Assembly: GCF_048268305.1 (NCBI RefSeq) | Contig: NZ_JBLWVT010000002.1 | Location: forward strand, 186,001-250,000 | Direction: 5' to 3' | Source: Pseudodonghicola sp048268305 | Lineage (GTDB): Bacteria > Pseudomonadota > Alphaproteobacteria > Rhodobacterales > Rhodobacteraceae | DNA length: 64,000 nt | Part shown: positions 19,359 through 26,852 of the stretch, piece after piece | Layout: each line of letters opens with the position of its first letter | Position numbering within the stretch: position 1 is the first letter of the stretch | The notes under the pieces: model-generated | Databases searched by the model: none | The model's input: only the letters and a program-made list of their open reading frames with translations | What the model was told of the DNA's origin: nothing | Made by a program: the position numbers and the translations under genes

Positions 19359-19940
19359 ATGAGCGAAACGACACCCGATACCCGGCAGTCCGTCATTCTG
19401 CAGGCGGCGCTACAGGCCTTCGCGGCCTATGGATTCCGCAAGACCTCGATGGATGATATAGCGCGCGGCGCCGGCGTGTCGCGTCCGGCGCTCTACTTGC
19501 GGTTCCGCAACAAGGAAGACATCTATCGCGCCCTGACCGAGGCGCATTATGATGCGGCCGCTCGAGAGATTTCGGTGGCGCTGGAGGGCGGTGGCAGCGT
19601 GGCAGACCGTCTGGCGGCGGCCTTTGCCGTCCATGGCGGCGATGTGGTGAAGCTGATGATCAGCTCCCCGCACGGGATGGAGCTGATGGACGCGGGCTTC
19701 GCCGTCGCCGGTGATCTGGTCAAGGCGGGGGAGGCGCGGCTGACCTCCGTCTATGCCGCATGGCTCGCGCAGGCCGCGGCGGCGGGGCAGGTCCGCCTGA
19801 CCGGTGCGCCGGACCAGATCGCCGCGACGCTGACCTCGGCGCTGAAGGGCATCAAGATGGCGGTGCCGGATTATCCCAGCTATGTGGTGCGGGTCGAACA
19901 GCTGGCCGCGCTGATCGGGGCCGGGTTGACGCCGCGCTGA
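19359..19940 (+). CDS. TetR family transcriptional regulator
   Basis: The 193-residue protein has the TetR DNA-binding domain at about residues 10-57 (AAYGFRKTSMDDIARGAGVSR followed by LYLRFRNKEDI) and a variable ligand-binding C-terminal half. It is divergent from the two-subunit molybdenum hydroxylase, with palindromes sharing TGTCA half-sites between them, so it probably represses that operon in response to the enzyme's substrate or product. I start it at the ATG at 19359; the frame extends to 19272 but that part overlaps the probable operators and start of the other gene. Confidence 0.9.
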   Translation: MSETTPDTRQSVILQAALQAFAAYGFRKTSMDDIARGAGVSRPALYLRFRNKEDIYRALTEAHYDAAAREISVALEGGGSVADRLAAAFAVHGGDVVKLMISSPHGMELMDAGFAVAGDLVKAGEARLTSVYAAWLAQAAAAGQVRLTGAPDQIAATLTSALKGIKMAVPDYPSYVVRVEQLAALIGAGLTPR

Positions 19941-19962
19941 CGGAGCGCGGCGCCTGAGCGGC

Positions 19963-20715
19963 TCAGATCTGGCCGCCGGCGATCTCGATGCACTGGCCGT
20001 TGATGCTCTGCGATCCGGGGCCGACCAGCCACATGGCGGCGGCGGCGACCTCTTCGGGTTCGATCAGGCGACGGTGGCGGTTCTCGTTCACCATCATGTC
20101 GCGCGCCTTGTCGGCGCTCAGCCCGGTGCGCTGGGCGATGGTCTCGGTGTTGCGGGTGACGATCGGGGTATCGACATAGCCGGGGCAGATCGCGTTGAAG
20201 GTGAAACCGGTGCCGAGGTAATCCTCGGACAGCGATCGGGTCAGCCCGATCACCCCGTGTTTCGAGGCCGAATATCCCGCCGCCCCCTTCAGCCCGTGCA
20301 GCCCGGCGATCGAGGCCACGGTGATCACCCGGCCCCAATCGGTCTGCACCATGCCGCGCAGGCTTTCCCGGATGGTCAGGAAGGCGCCGTCGAGGTTGGT
20401 GGCCATGATGTTGCGCCACATCTCGAGCGAGGTCTTGTGCAGCGCGCGGCCCTCGGCGATGCCGGCATTGGCGACGCAGATTTGGATCGGGCCGCGGGCC
20501 TCGACCGCCGCGGCGATGGTGGCGACGACCTCTTCTTCCGACCGCACGTCCATCGCCATGCCGGTGATCCCGTCACCGGCGACCTCGTCCAGCACCGCCT
20601 GGCGCCGGCCGGTGATCGTGACCTGCGCCCCCTGAGCCGCCAGCGCCTGGGCAATGGCCAGACCGATGCCGGTGCCGCCACCGGTGACGAGCGCGTGTTT
20701 TCCTGTCAGTGACAT
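19963..20715 (-). CDS. Short-chain dehydrogenase/reductase, 3-hydroxybutyrate dehydrogenase-like
   Basis: The 250-residue protein is a classical SDR: NAD-binding GGGTGIG near residue 12, the NAG motif (VANAG, about 85), the catalytic serine in VASIAG, and the YSASK active site. The closest recalled subgroup is D-3-hydroxybutyrate dehydrogenase and related 3-ketoacyl reductases, with the CPGYVDTPIV segment. The ATG at 20715 follows a strong AGGGAGG site on the minus strand; the longer frame to 20787 is unlikely. It converges on tetR with a 22-base gap. Substrate assignment from sequence alone is uncertain. Confidence 0.85.
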   Translation of the reverse strand: MSLTGKHALVTGGGTGIGLAIAQALAAQGAQVTITGRRQAVLDEVAGDGITGMAMDVRSEEEVVATIAAAVEARGPIQICVANAGIAEGRALHKTSLEMWRNIMATNLDGAFLTIRESLRGMVQTDWGRVITVASIAGLHGLKGAAGYSASKHGVIGLTRSLSEDYLGTGFTFNAICPGYVDTPIVTRNTETIAQRTGLSADKARDMMVNENRHRRLIEPEEVAAAAMWLVGPGSQSINGQCIEIAGGQI

Positions 20716-20884
20716 CTGAAATCCTCCCTTGGTCGATCGGCAGACTAGCCGCTGACCGGGCCGGCGCAAGGCGCGTCGTACCGTCACTTCGTCAGACGAT
20801 ACCGCATTTCATCGCAACTGGTTTTGACTGTCACCGAAAGCGGGTAATATCGGGCGACAGGCAGCGAGAGGGAGCGGCGATCAT

Positions 20885-20931
20885 GCAAATTTCTTCGAAG
20901 AAATTTGCCAAGATTTTTCGAAAAATCTTGG
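20885..20931. repeat. Two abutting perfect 24-base palindromes
   Basis: The first palindrome (20885-20908) has the half GCAAATTTCTTC followed by its exact complement. The second (20908-20931) has the half CCAAGATTTTTC followed by its complement. They share one base and both centre on TTCGAA/TCGA. They end 10 bases before the start codon of the ICMT-like gene, so they would fold in its leader or act as tandem operators. Confidence 0.85.
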
Positions 20932-20941
20932 GTGATGCGTG

Positions 20942-21391
20942 ATGCGCTGGCTGGATGTGCCGCCGGTCTGGCTGGTCGCCTGTGCCGTGCTGGCCTGGGC
21001 CCAGGCGCGGTTCTGGCCCATGGGGCTCAGCTTCGGCGGGGATTGGGCGCAGCTGCTCGGCGGGCTTCTGGCCGGGGCCGGGGTACTGCTGATGCTGCTC
21101 GCCGTCTATGAGTTGCGGCGCCAGCACACCACCGTCCTGCCGCACAAGACGCCCGATCGGCTGGTGCAGTCGGGCGTCTTCAGCCGCAGCCGCAACCCGA
21201 TCTATCTGGGCGACGTGCTGCTGCTGGCCGGGCTGATCCTGCGATTTGACGCGGTTCTGGCCTTGCCGCTGATCCCGATCCTGACCTGGGTGCTGGAACG
21301 GCGCTTCATCCTGCCCGAGGAAGATCGTATGCGGCGCAAATATCGGGCGGAGTTCGCGCGATACGAACAGAAGGTGCGCAGATGGGTGTAG
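20942..21391 (+). CDS. ICMT/PEMT-type membrane methyltransferase family protein
   Basis: The 149-residue protein has about four membrane helices and the C-terminal signature of the isoprenylcysteine carboxyl methyltransferase / phospholipid methyltransferase families: GVFSRSRNPIYLGDVLLLAG at about 78-98 and the conserved E-E-x-x-x-x-x-Y-x-x-x-F-x-x-Y pattern near the end (PEEDRMRRKYRAEFARYEQK). Bacterial members of this group methylate small or lipid substrates and are mostly unassigned. The ATG at 20942 is preceded by a GTG at 20939 in frame. There is no clear Shine-Dalgarno sequence because two palindromes occupy the leader. No co-directional partner is close. Confidence 0.82.
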   Translation: MRWLDVPPVWLVACAVLAWAQARFWPMGLSFGGDWAQLLGGLLAGAGVLLMLLAVYELRRQHTTVLPHKTPDRLVQSGVFSRSRNPIYLGDVLLLAGLILRFDAVLALPLIPILTWVLERRFILPEEDRMRRKYRAEFARYEQKVRRWV

Positions 21392-21522
21392 CTCATATGT
21401 ACCAAACGATCGGACGATTCTATGCCGCGCTTGCGAAATTTTCTTGCGCAGGATAGGGGACGAATTTGCAATCAATACCAAGTTACGCCCCTAGGGCGGG
21501 GCGGTAGAGGGGGACTGAATAG

Positions 21523-23094
21523 GTGAAAATAGGGACACCGAAGGAAATCTACGAGGGCGAAGCGCGGGTCGCGATGACGCCCGACTCGGCTCTGCAGTTG
21601 CAGAAGCTGGGTTATGACTGCGCCATCGAAACTGGCGCCGGCGCGGCCGCCGGGTTTTCGGATGCCGCCTATGAGGCTGCCGGGGTCGAGGTCGTCAAGA
21701 CCGCCGCTGATCTGTGGAAAGAGGCGGATATCATCGCCAAGGTCCGTCAGCCCAGCGACGCAGAGCTTGCACTGCTGGACAAGGGCAAGACGCTGATCTC
21801 CTTCTTCAACCCGGGCGGCAATGCCGACGGGCTGGAAAAGGCCAAGGCCTCTGGCGCCGCTGTCATCGCCATGGAAATGGTGCCGCGGATCAGCCGTGCC
21901 CAGAAGATGGATGCGCTGTCGTCGATGGCCAATATCGCCGGCTATCGCGCGGTGATCGAGGCCGGCAATAACTTCGGCCGCTTCTTCACCGGCCAGATCA
22001 CCGCCGCGGGCAAGGTGCCGCCGGCGAAGGTTCTGGTGGTGGGCGCCGGTGTGGCCGGTCTTGCCGCGATCGGCACCTCGACCTCTCTTGGTGCTGTCAC
22101 CTATGCCTTCGACGTGCGTCCCGAGGTGGCCGAGCAGGTCGAATCGATGGGGGCTCAATTCGTCTATCTCGACTTCGAGGAAGAGCAGCAGGACGGCGCC
22201 GCCACCGGCGGTTACGCCTCGGTCTCCAGCCCCGAATTCCATGCTGCCCAGCTCAAGAAATTCCGCGAGCTGGCGCCCGAGATGGATATCGTCATCACCA
22301 CCGCGCTGATCCCCAACCGCGAGGCGCCGGAACTGTGGACCGAGGACATGGTGAAAGCCATGAAACCGGGCTCGGTGATCGTCGATCTCGCGGCCGAGAA
22401 GGGCGGCAACTGCAAGCTGACCGTCAAGGACGAGAAGATCGTTACCGACAATGGCGTCACCATCATCGGCTATACCGACTTCCCCAGCCGGATGGCGACC
22501 CAGGCCTCGACGCTCTATGCCACCAACATCCGTCACATGATGACCGACCTGACCCCGAACAAGGACGGTCAGATCGTGCACAACATGGAAGATGACGTGA
22601 TCCGCGGTGCCACCGTCGCCTTTGGCGGTGAGATCACCTTCCCGCCGCCGCCGCCGAAAGTGCAGGCGATCGCGGCGCAGAAGAAGGAGAAGCCGAAGGA
22701 GCTGACGCCCGAGGAGAAGAAGGCGCAGGAGGCTGCGGCCTTCAAGAGCCAGACCAAGACGCAGATCACCCTGCTGGTGGTCGGTGGTGCGCTGCTGCTG
22801 GGCGTGGGCCTGGTGGCCCCGGCCAGCTTCATGCAGCACTTCATCGTCTTCGTGCTGTCGGTCTTCATCGGCTTCCAGGTGATCTGGAACGTCTCCCACA
22901 GCCTCCACACGCCATTGATGGCGGTCACCAACGCGATTTCGTCGATCATCATCCTCGGTGCGCTGATGCAGATCGGCTCTGGCTCCGGGCTGGTGATCGT
23001 GCTGGCGGCGTTGTCGGTCTTCATGGCCGGGATCAACATCTTCGGCGGCTTCCTCGTGACACGGCGCATGCTCGCCATGTTCCAGAAATCCTAA
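21523..23094 (+). CDS. pntA: NAD(P) transhydrogenase subunit alpha
   Basis: PntA is the NAD(H)-binding part of the proton-translocating transhydrogenase, which makes NADPH from NADH using the proton gradient. The 523-residue protein is the full-length, unsplit form: an alanine-dehydrogenase-like domain with a VLVVGAGVAGLAAIG nucleotide-binding segment near residue 168, then a charged Lys/Glu/Pro linker (about 375-408) and about four C-terminal membrane helices (about 413-515). It starts with GTG at 21523. PntB follows after 15 bases. Rhodospirillum relatives split this gene in two; here it is fused. Confidence 0.96.
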   Translation: MKIGTPKEIYEGEARVAMTPDSALQLQKLGYDCAIETGAGAAAGFSDAAYEAAGVEVVKTAADLWKEADIIAKVRQPSDAELALLDKGKTLISFFNPGGNADGLEKAKASGAAVIAMEMVPRISRAQKMDALSSMANIAGYRAVIEAGNNFGRFFTGQITAAGKVPPAKVLVVGAGVAGLAAIGTSTSLGAVTYAFDVRPEVAEQVESMGAQFVYLDFEEEQQDGAATGGYASVSSPEFHAAQLKKFRELAPEMDIVITTALIPNREAPELWTEDMVKAMKPGSVIVDLAAEKGGNCKLTVKDEKIVTDNGVTIIGYTDFPSRMATQASTLYATNIRHMMTDLTPNKDGQIVHNMEDDVIRGATVAFGGEITFPPPPPKVQAIAAQKKEKPKELTPEEKKAQEAAAFKSQTKTQITLLVVGGALLLGVGLVAPASFMQHFIVFVLSVFIGFQVIWNVSHSLHTPLMAVTNAISSIIILGALMQIGSGSGLVIVLAALSVFMAGINIFGGFLVTRRMLAMFQKS

Positions 23095-23109
23095 AGGGAG
23101 GTGGAGACA

Positions 23110-24543
23110 ATGGACTTCGGATTCACCACGGCGGCCTATGTGGTCGCAGCCGTCCTCTTCATCCTCTCGCTCGGGGGGCTGTCGGGGCAGGAAAGTGCCA
23201 AGCGCGCCGTCTGGTACGGCATTTCGGGCATGGCGCTGGCGGTCTTCGCCACGCTGATCGGGCCGGGCTCGGGCCTGTGGCTGCTGTCGCTGGTCCTGAT
23301 CGCGGGCGGCGGCATCATCGGCTATATCGTCGCCACCCGCGTGCAGATGACGGAAATGCCGCAACTCGTGGCGGCGATGCACTCTCTGGTCGGTCTCGCC
23401 GCCGTCTTCGTGGGCTTCAACGCCCATATCGAAGCCGCGCGGATTGCCACCATGACCCCCGAGGCGCGCGGGGCGCTGACCGGTTTCGCGGCGCTGGTCG
23501 CGCATAAGAGCCCGGTCGAGCTGAGCATCCTCAAGGTCGAGCTGTTTCTTGGCGTCTTCATCGGCGCCGTGACCTTCACCGGGTCGGTCATTGCCTTCGG
23601 CAAGTTGGCTGGCAAGGTGACCTCGAAGGCGACCAAACTGCCGGGCGGTCACCTGCTGAACGCAACCGCGGCGATCCTGTCGGTCATCCTGCTGATCATG
23701 TACATGAACGGCGCCGGCGGCTGGACCCTGATCGCGATGACGCTGCTGGCCTTCTTCATCGGCTATCACCTGATCATGGGCATCGGCGGCGCCGACATGC
23801 CGGTGGTGGTGTCGATGCTGAACAGCTATTCGGGCTGGGCCGCGGCGGCGATCGGTTTCTCGCTGGGCAACGATCTGCTGATCGTGGTCGGCGCGCTGGT
23901 CGGTTCCTCGGGTGCGATCCTCTCCTACATCATGTGCAAGGCGATGAACCGGTCCTTCGTCAGCGTGATCCTCGGCGGCTTCGGTGGCACCACCGGTCCG
24001 CAGATGGAGGTCGAGGGCGAACAGGTGGCGATCGACGCCGAAGGCGTGGCGGCAGCTCTGAACGAGGCCGACAGCGTGATCATCGTGCCGGGCTATGGCA
24101 TGGCGGTGGCGCAGGCGCAGAACGCCGTCTCCGACCTGACCCGCAAGCTGCGGGCCGCGGGCAAGGAAGTGCGCTTTGCGATTCACCCGGTCGCCGGCCG
24201 TCTGCCCGGGCACATGAACGTGCTGCTGGCCGAGGCGCGGGTGCCCTATGACATCGTGATGGAGATGGACGAGATCAACGACGACTTCCCCAACACGGAT
24301 GTGGTCATCGTGATCGGCTCGAACGACATCGTGAACCCGGCCGCGCAGGAAGATCCGAACAGCCCGATCGCCGGCATGCCGGTGCTCGAGGTCTGGAAGG
24401 CGAAACAGGTCTTCGTGTCGAAGCGCGGTCAGGGCACCGGCTATTCCGGCATCGAGAACCCGCTGTTCTACAAGGAGAACACGCGGATGTTCTATGGCGA
24501 CGCCAAGGATAGCGTCGACAAGCTGATCCCGCTGATCGACTAG
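23110..24543 (+). CDS. pntB: NAD(P) transhydrogenase subunit beta
   Basis: The 477-residue protein has an N-terminal membrane domain of about eight or nine helices (residues 1-270) and a C-terminal NADP(H)-binding domain. The conserved VPGYGMAVAQAQ motif of the NADP site and the AIHPVAGRLPGHMNVLLAEA segment are present. I start it at the ATG at 23110, nine bases after GGGAGG; a GTG at 23101 is in frame but lies inside the ribosome-binding site. It forms an operon with pntA. The gene ends four bases before the stop of the converging metal-sensor gene. Confidence 0.96.
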   Translation: MDFGFTTAAYVVAAVLFILSLGGLSGQESAKRAVWYGISGMALAVFATLIGPGSGLWLLSLVLIAGGGIIGYIVATRVQMTEMPQLVAAMHSLVGLAAVFVGFNAHIEAARIATMTPEARGALTGFAALVAHKSPVELSILKVELFLGVFIGAVTFTGSVIAFGKLAGKVTSKATKLPGGHLLNATAAILSVILLIMYMNGAGGWTLIAMTLLAFFIGYHLIMGIGGADMPVVVSMLNSYSGWAAAAIGFSLGNDLLIVVGALVGSSGAILSYIMCKAMNRSFVSVILGGFGGTTGPQMEVEGEQVAIDAEGVAAALNEADSVIIVPGYGMAVAQAQNAVSDLTRKLRAAGKEVRFAIHPVAGRLPGHMNVLLAEARVPYDIVMEMDEINDDFPNTDVVIVIGSNDIVNPAAQEDPNSPIAGMPVLEVWKAKQVFVSKRGQGTGYSGIENPLFYKENTRMFYGDAKDSVDKLIPLID

Positions 24544-24547
24544 GTGA

Positions 24548-24958
24548 TCAATTGTCCTGCTGGGCGTGGTCTTCGATCACGTCCAGCAGGATTGCCTGAA
24601 CATGGGCGAGAGTGCCCGTGACCTGATCGCGGAACTCTGTCATCGCCTCTTGGGTGCTGGCCCGGTCGAAAGGCCGGGCCATTGCCATTTCGACGATCTT
24701 GCTGCGGGCGGCGACGATCTGCGCCAGCTCCTGCTTGATCTCGGGCTGATGCGCCTTCAGCGCCGCATTGAATTCCCTGCGATAGTCGCGCGGGAAAAGC
24801 GCCGATTGCGATCCGGGCCCCAGCAGGCTGCTGCGCATCTGCTGGAACCGCAGCACGGTGCCGATGCTGACCGCATTGCCCAGCAGCGACACCGCCAGCA
24901 CGCCGATCAGGATCATCCGGCCCCGGTTCCGACGGGGTTTGTGCGACATCTCCGGCAT
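24548..24958 (-). CDS. Periplasmic heavy-metal sensor family protein (CnrX/ZraP-like)
   Basis: The 136-residue protein has a short basic cytoplasmic N-terminus, one membrane helix (about 16-37) and a helical periplasmic domain with the FPRDYRREFNAALKAHQPEI segment typical of the metal-resistance (PF13801) family. Such proteins bind metals or act as periplasmic chaperones and, in the CnrX case, control an ECF sigma factor. No clear histidine or cysteine metal site is visible, so metal binding is not assured. It follows the 105-residue protein with a one-base TGATG overlap and is the last gene of the sigma-factor operon. Confidence 0.82.
   Translation of the reverse strand: MPEMSHKPRRNRGRMILIGVLAVSLLGNAVSIGTVLRFQQMRSSLLGPGSQSALFPRDYRREFNAALKAHQPEIKQELAQIVAARSKIVEMAMARPFDRASTQEAMTEFRDQVTGTLAHVQAILLDVIEDHAQQDN
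24555..24591 (+). terminator. Probable pntAB terminator inside the 3' end of the converging gene
   Basis: TCCTGCTGGGCGTG (24555-24568) pairs with CACGTCCAGCAGGA (24578-24591) with one mismatch. It begins 12 bases after the pntB stop and is embedded in the last codons of the opposite-strand metal-sensor gene. Only a short TTG follows, so the T-run is weak. Confidence 0.5.
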
Positions 24959-25275
24959 CACCAGCCTCCCGTGGTCAGAACCAGACCGTCGCCAACGGCG
25001 CTGATCAGCCCGATCAATTCGGCCGACACGCCCAGAAGTGGCAGCGCCACGTATCCGGCCAGAAGGCCGAGCGACAGCAAGGTGCCATAGCCGGCCAGCA
25101 GGCCGCCGGCGCCAAGATGCAGGCGCGGCTGTGATGTGGCCACGACCAGCCGGGTCAGCACCGCTTGGCTCAGCGCTCCGGGGCCGGCAAGGTCGTCCGC
25201 CTCGCCCAGGGTATCGCGCAGCCAGTGATCGAAAGCCTCGTCCGCGTCTGGCGGGACGATGGGGGTGTCTGTCAT
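24958..25275 (-). CDS. Small membrane protein coupled to the ECF sigma factor (possible anti-sigma factor)
   Basis: The 105-residue protein has an acidic cytoplasmic N-terminal half (DEAFDHWLRDTLGEADDL) and two hydrophobic segments (about 57-75 and 80-103). Its start overlaps the sigma factor stop by four bases (ATGA), the usual arrangement for an anti-sigma gene. It lacks a recognisable zinc-binding HxxxCxxC anti-sigma motif, so the role is inferred from position and membrane topology. With the metal-sensor protein next to it, a CnrYXH-like relay is conceivable. Confidence 0.7.
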   Translation of the reverse strand: MTDTPIVPPDADEAFDHWLRDTLGEADDLAGPGALSQAVLTRLVVATSQPRLHLGAGGLLAGYGTLLSLGLLAGYVALPLLGVSAELIGLISAVGDGLVLTTGGW

Positions 25276-25883
25276 CTCTCCGGTCTCCCTTTCATTCCGT
25301 TCTCCCGGGTCTGCCGGGCCTCCTCCTCCAATCGGGCGCGCAACCCGCCGCGAGCGCGCACCAGAAGCTGTTCGACCGCGCCCGGACTGGTGCCAAGCGC
25401 GGCTGCGACCGCTGCGGTGTCCAGCTCGGCGACCACCTTCAACAGCAGCGCCATGCGCTGACGTTGGGGCAGGGCCTGCAGCGCCGGGGTCAGTTGTGCC
25501 AACCGTTGCCGGGCGTCGGTCTGCTGTTCCACATCCGGAGCGGGATCGACGGGCCCGTCGCCCAGTTCCGGAGTGTCGAGCCCGAGAAACTGTCGCAAGC
25601 CGCGCCGTCGGCGCTGGTCGATGCAGAGGTTCACCGCAATGCGGTAAAGCCAGGTCGACACCGCCGCCTTGGCGGGGTCATAGCGATGCGCCAGCCGCCA
25701 GGCGCGCAGGAACACCTCCTGCGCGACATCCTCGGCATCGGCGACATTGCCAAGGGTGCGGGCGGCAAAGCTCTCGATGCCCCGGCCATAGAGCCGGATC
25801 AGCCCGGCCAATGCCGAACGATCCCCGGCGGCCATCGAGGCCACCAGGGCTTGCGCCTGCTCTGGGGGGGAGAGATCGCTCAC
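25272..25883 (-). CDS. ECF-type RNA polymerase sigma factor
   Basis: The 203-residue protein has sigma region 2 (about 20-95, with the DAEDVAQEVFLRAWR segment and STWLYRIAVNLCIDQRRRR) and region 4 (about 128-185, LPQRQRMALLLKVVAELDTAAVAAALGTS in shorter recognised pieces). It belongs to group 4 (ECF). The GTG start at 25883 follows GGAGG by six bases. It is coupled to the small membrane protein downstream; the upstream neighbours are a secreted protein and an EF-hand protein on the same strand, which may be part of its regulon. No zinc-binding or C-terminal sensor domain is fused to it. Confidence 0.93.
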   Translation of the reverse strand: MSDLSPPEQAQALVASMAAGDRSALAGLIRLYGRGIESFAARTLGNVADAEDVAQEVFLRAWRLAHRYDPAKAAVSTWLYRIAVNLCIDQRRRRGLRQFLGLDTPELGDGPVDPAPDVEQQTDARQRLAQLTPALQALPQRQRMALLLKVVAELDTAAVAAALGTSPGAVEQLLVRARGGLRARLEEEARQTRENGMKGRPER

Positions 25884-25928
25884 CCGTCCTCCATCAATTG
25901 CACGTCGCTTTGCCGTCGGGCGCCGGGA

Positions 25929-26231
25929 TCAGCGGTTGACCTGACGGGTCCGTCCGCCGGTCTGCCCATTGGCTCCGATCCGCGACACCGTGGTGGTCGA
26001 TTGCCCATCGCCGGTCACCCGGGTCCGGTTGCGGGTCGCGGTCTGGCCGTTGGCGGTGGTGGCCGTGGCACTGGTCTGACACATGGCGGTGCCGCCACCA
26101 CGCAGGCAATCGCGGCTTTTCTGGATCGTGCCGCCATTATTGCCGGTGACGGTGACGGATTGGGCAGCCGCCGGCAGCGCGAGGAGCGCCGCGATGAGCG
26201 ATGCGGCGGTCAGACGAATGGGGGTTTGCAT
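25929..26231 (-). CDS. Small secreted protein, unknown function
   Basis: The 100-residue protein has a clear signal peptide with cleavage likely after ALPAAA (about residue 23). The mature part is rich in Thr, Gly, Asn, Ser and Arg, with two cysteines (C42 and C51) that could form a disulfide, and no known domain. The TVTGNNGGT and TATRNRTRVTGDGQSTTTV segments look like a low-complexity, extracytoplasmic protein. It sits between the EF-hand protein and the sigma factor on the same strand, 45 bases upstream of the latter, so it may belong to the same transcript. Confidence 0.75.
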   Translation of the reverse strand: MQTPIRLTAASLIAALLALPAAAQSVTVTGNNGGTIQKSRDCLRGGGTAMCQTSATATTANGQTATRNRTRVTGDGQSTTTVSRIGANGQTGGRTRQVNR

Positions 26232-26261
26232 GGAAATCTCCTGAAATGGATACTTTGGGGG

Positions 26262-26693
26262 CTATTGTTTCGGCGCGAGATAACGGGCGATGCGGGTGAA
26301 TTCGGCGCGGCTGAGCGCGCCGTCGCCATTCTGGTCGGCAAGGTCGAAGCCTCGGGTCTGGGCGGTGTATTCGGCCAGGCTCAGCCGGCCGTCGCCATTG
26401 GCATCCTGCTGCCAGACACGGGTGTTGCGCTGCATCCGGCTGCCGCCCTGACCGCCGGCGCGCGCCGCCTCGATCTCCTCGCGGGTGAGAAAGCCGTCGC
26501 CATTGGCATCGAGCGCGGCGAACATCTGCCGGCGCAGGTCGAGAAACTCCTCCCGGCTGAGGCTGCCGTTGCCATTGGCGTCGAGCCGGGCAAAGGCCTG
26601 GTCCGCCGGCGTCTCGGCCGCGAGTGGCAGCACCAGAACGCCGAGGCTGAGCGCGGCCAGCAGCGGCAGGGCGGTTGGGGATTTGCGGTTCAT
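26262..26693 (-). CDS. Exported four-EF-hand calcium-binding protein
   Basis: The 143-residue protein has a signal peptide (about 1-27) and four canonical EF-hand loops: DANGNGSLSREEF (38-50), DANGDGFLTREEI (62-74), DANGDGRLSLAEY (97-109) and DQNGDGALSRAEF (120-132). All have Asp or Asn at positions 1, 3 and 5 and Glu at 12, so all four should bind calcium. The protein is therefore a periplasmic calmodulin-like sensor or buffer. The start is the ATG at 26693; an in-frame extension to 26759 is unlikely because it would delete the signal peptide's position. It leads a series of five minus-strand genes that includes the ECF sigma factor. Confidence 0.9.
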   Translation of the reverse strand: MNRKSPTALPLLAALSLGVLVLPLAAETPADQAFARLDANGNGSLSREEFLDLRRQMFAALDANGDGFLTREEIEAARAGGQGGSRMQRNTRVWQQDANGDGRLSLAEYTAQTRGFDLADQNGDGALSRAEFTRIARYLAPKQ

Positions 26694-26790
26694 CGCGTCC
26701 TCTCGTGTTGCTCTGTGCAAGGCTTTACGGGCGTGCGGACCCACTCCTACGCGGCGCACCGTTTTTTTTCCCCGCAGGCGCAGAAAACCG

Positions 26791-26822
26791 CTTGAGCTGG
26801 AGTGTACTCCAGCCCGTAAGCT
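26791..26822 (+). promoter_or_regulatory. MerR-type promoter/operator
   Basis: A CTTGAG -35 (26791-26796) and TAAGCT -10 (26817-26822) are separated by 20 bases, longer than normal, as in MerR-controlled promoters. The spacer holds the palindrome GCTGGAGTGTACTCCAGC (26796-26813), close to known NmlR/AdhR-type operators. It lies 30 bases before the merR start. Confidence 0.8.
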
Positions 26823-26852
26823 TGGGACGACTCAGGCAGAAAGGGTCATGCG

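Noticed and set aside
21472..24213. A 913-codon open frame on the minus strand across pntA and pntB
   Set aside because: It is antisense to two textbook genes with the correct motifs. Its translation is His/Gln/Arg/Asp-rich without domains, as expected from an antisense frame in GC-rich DNA.
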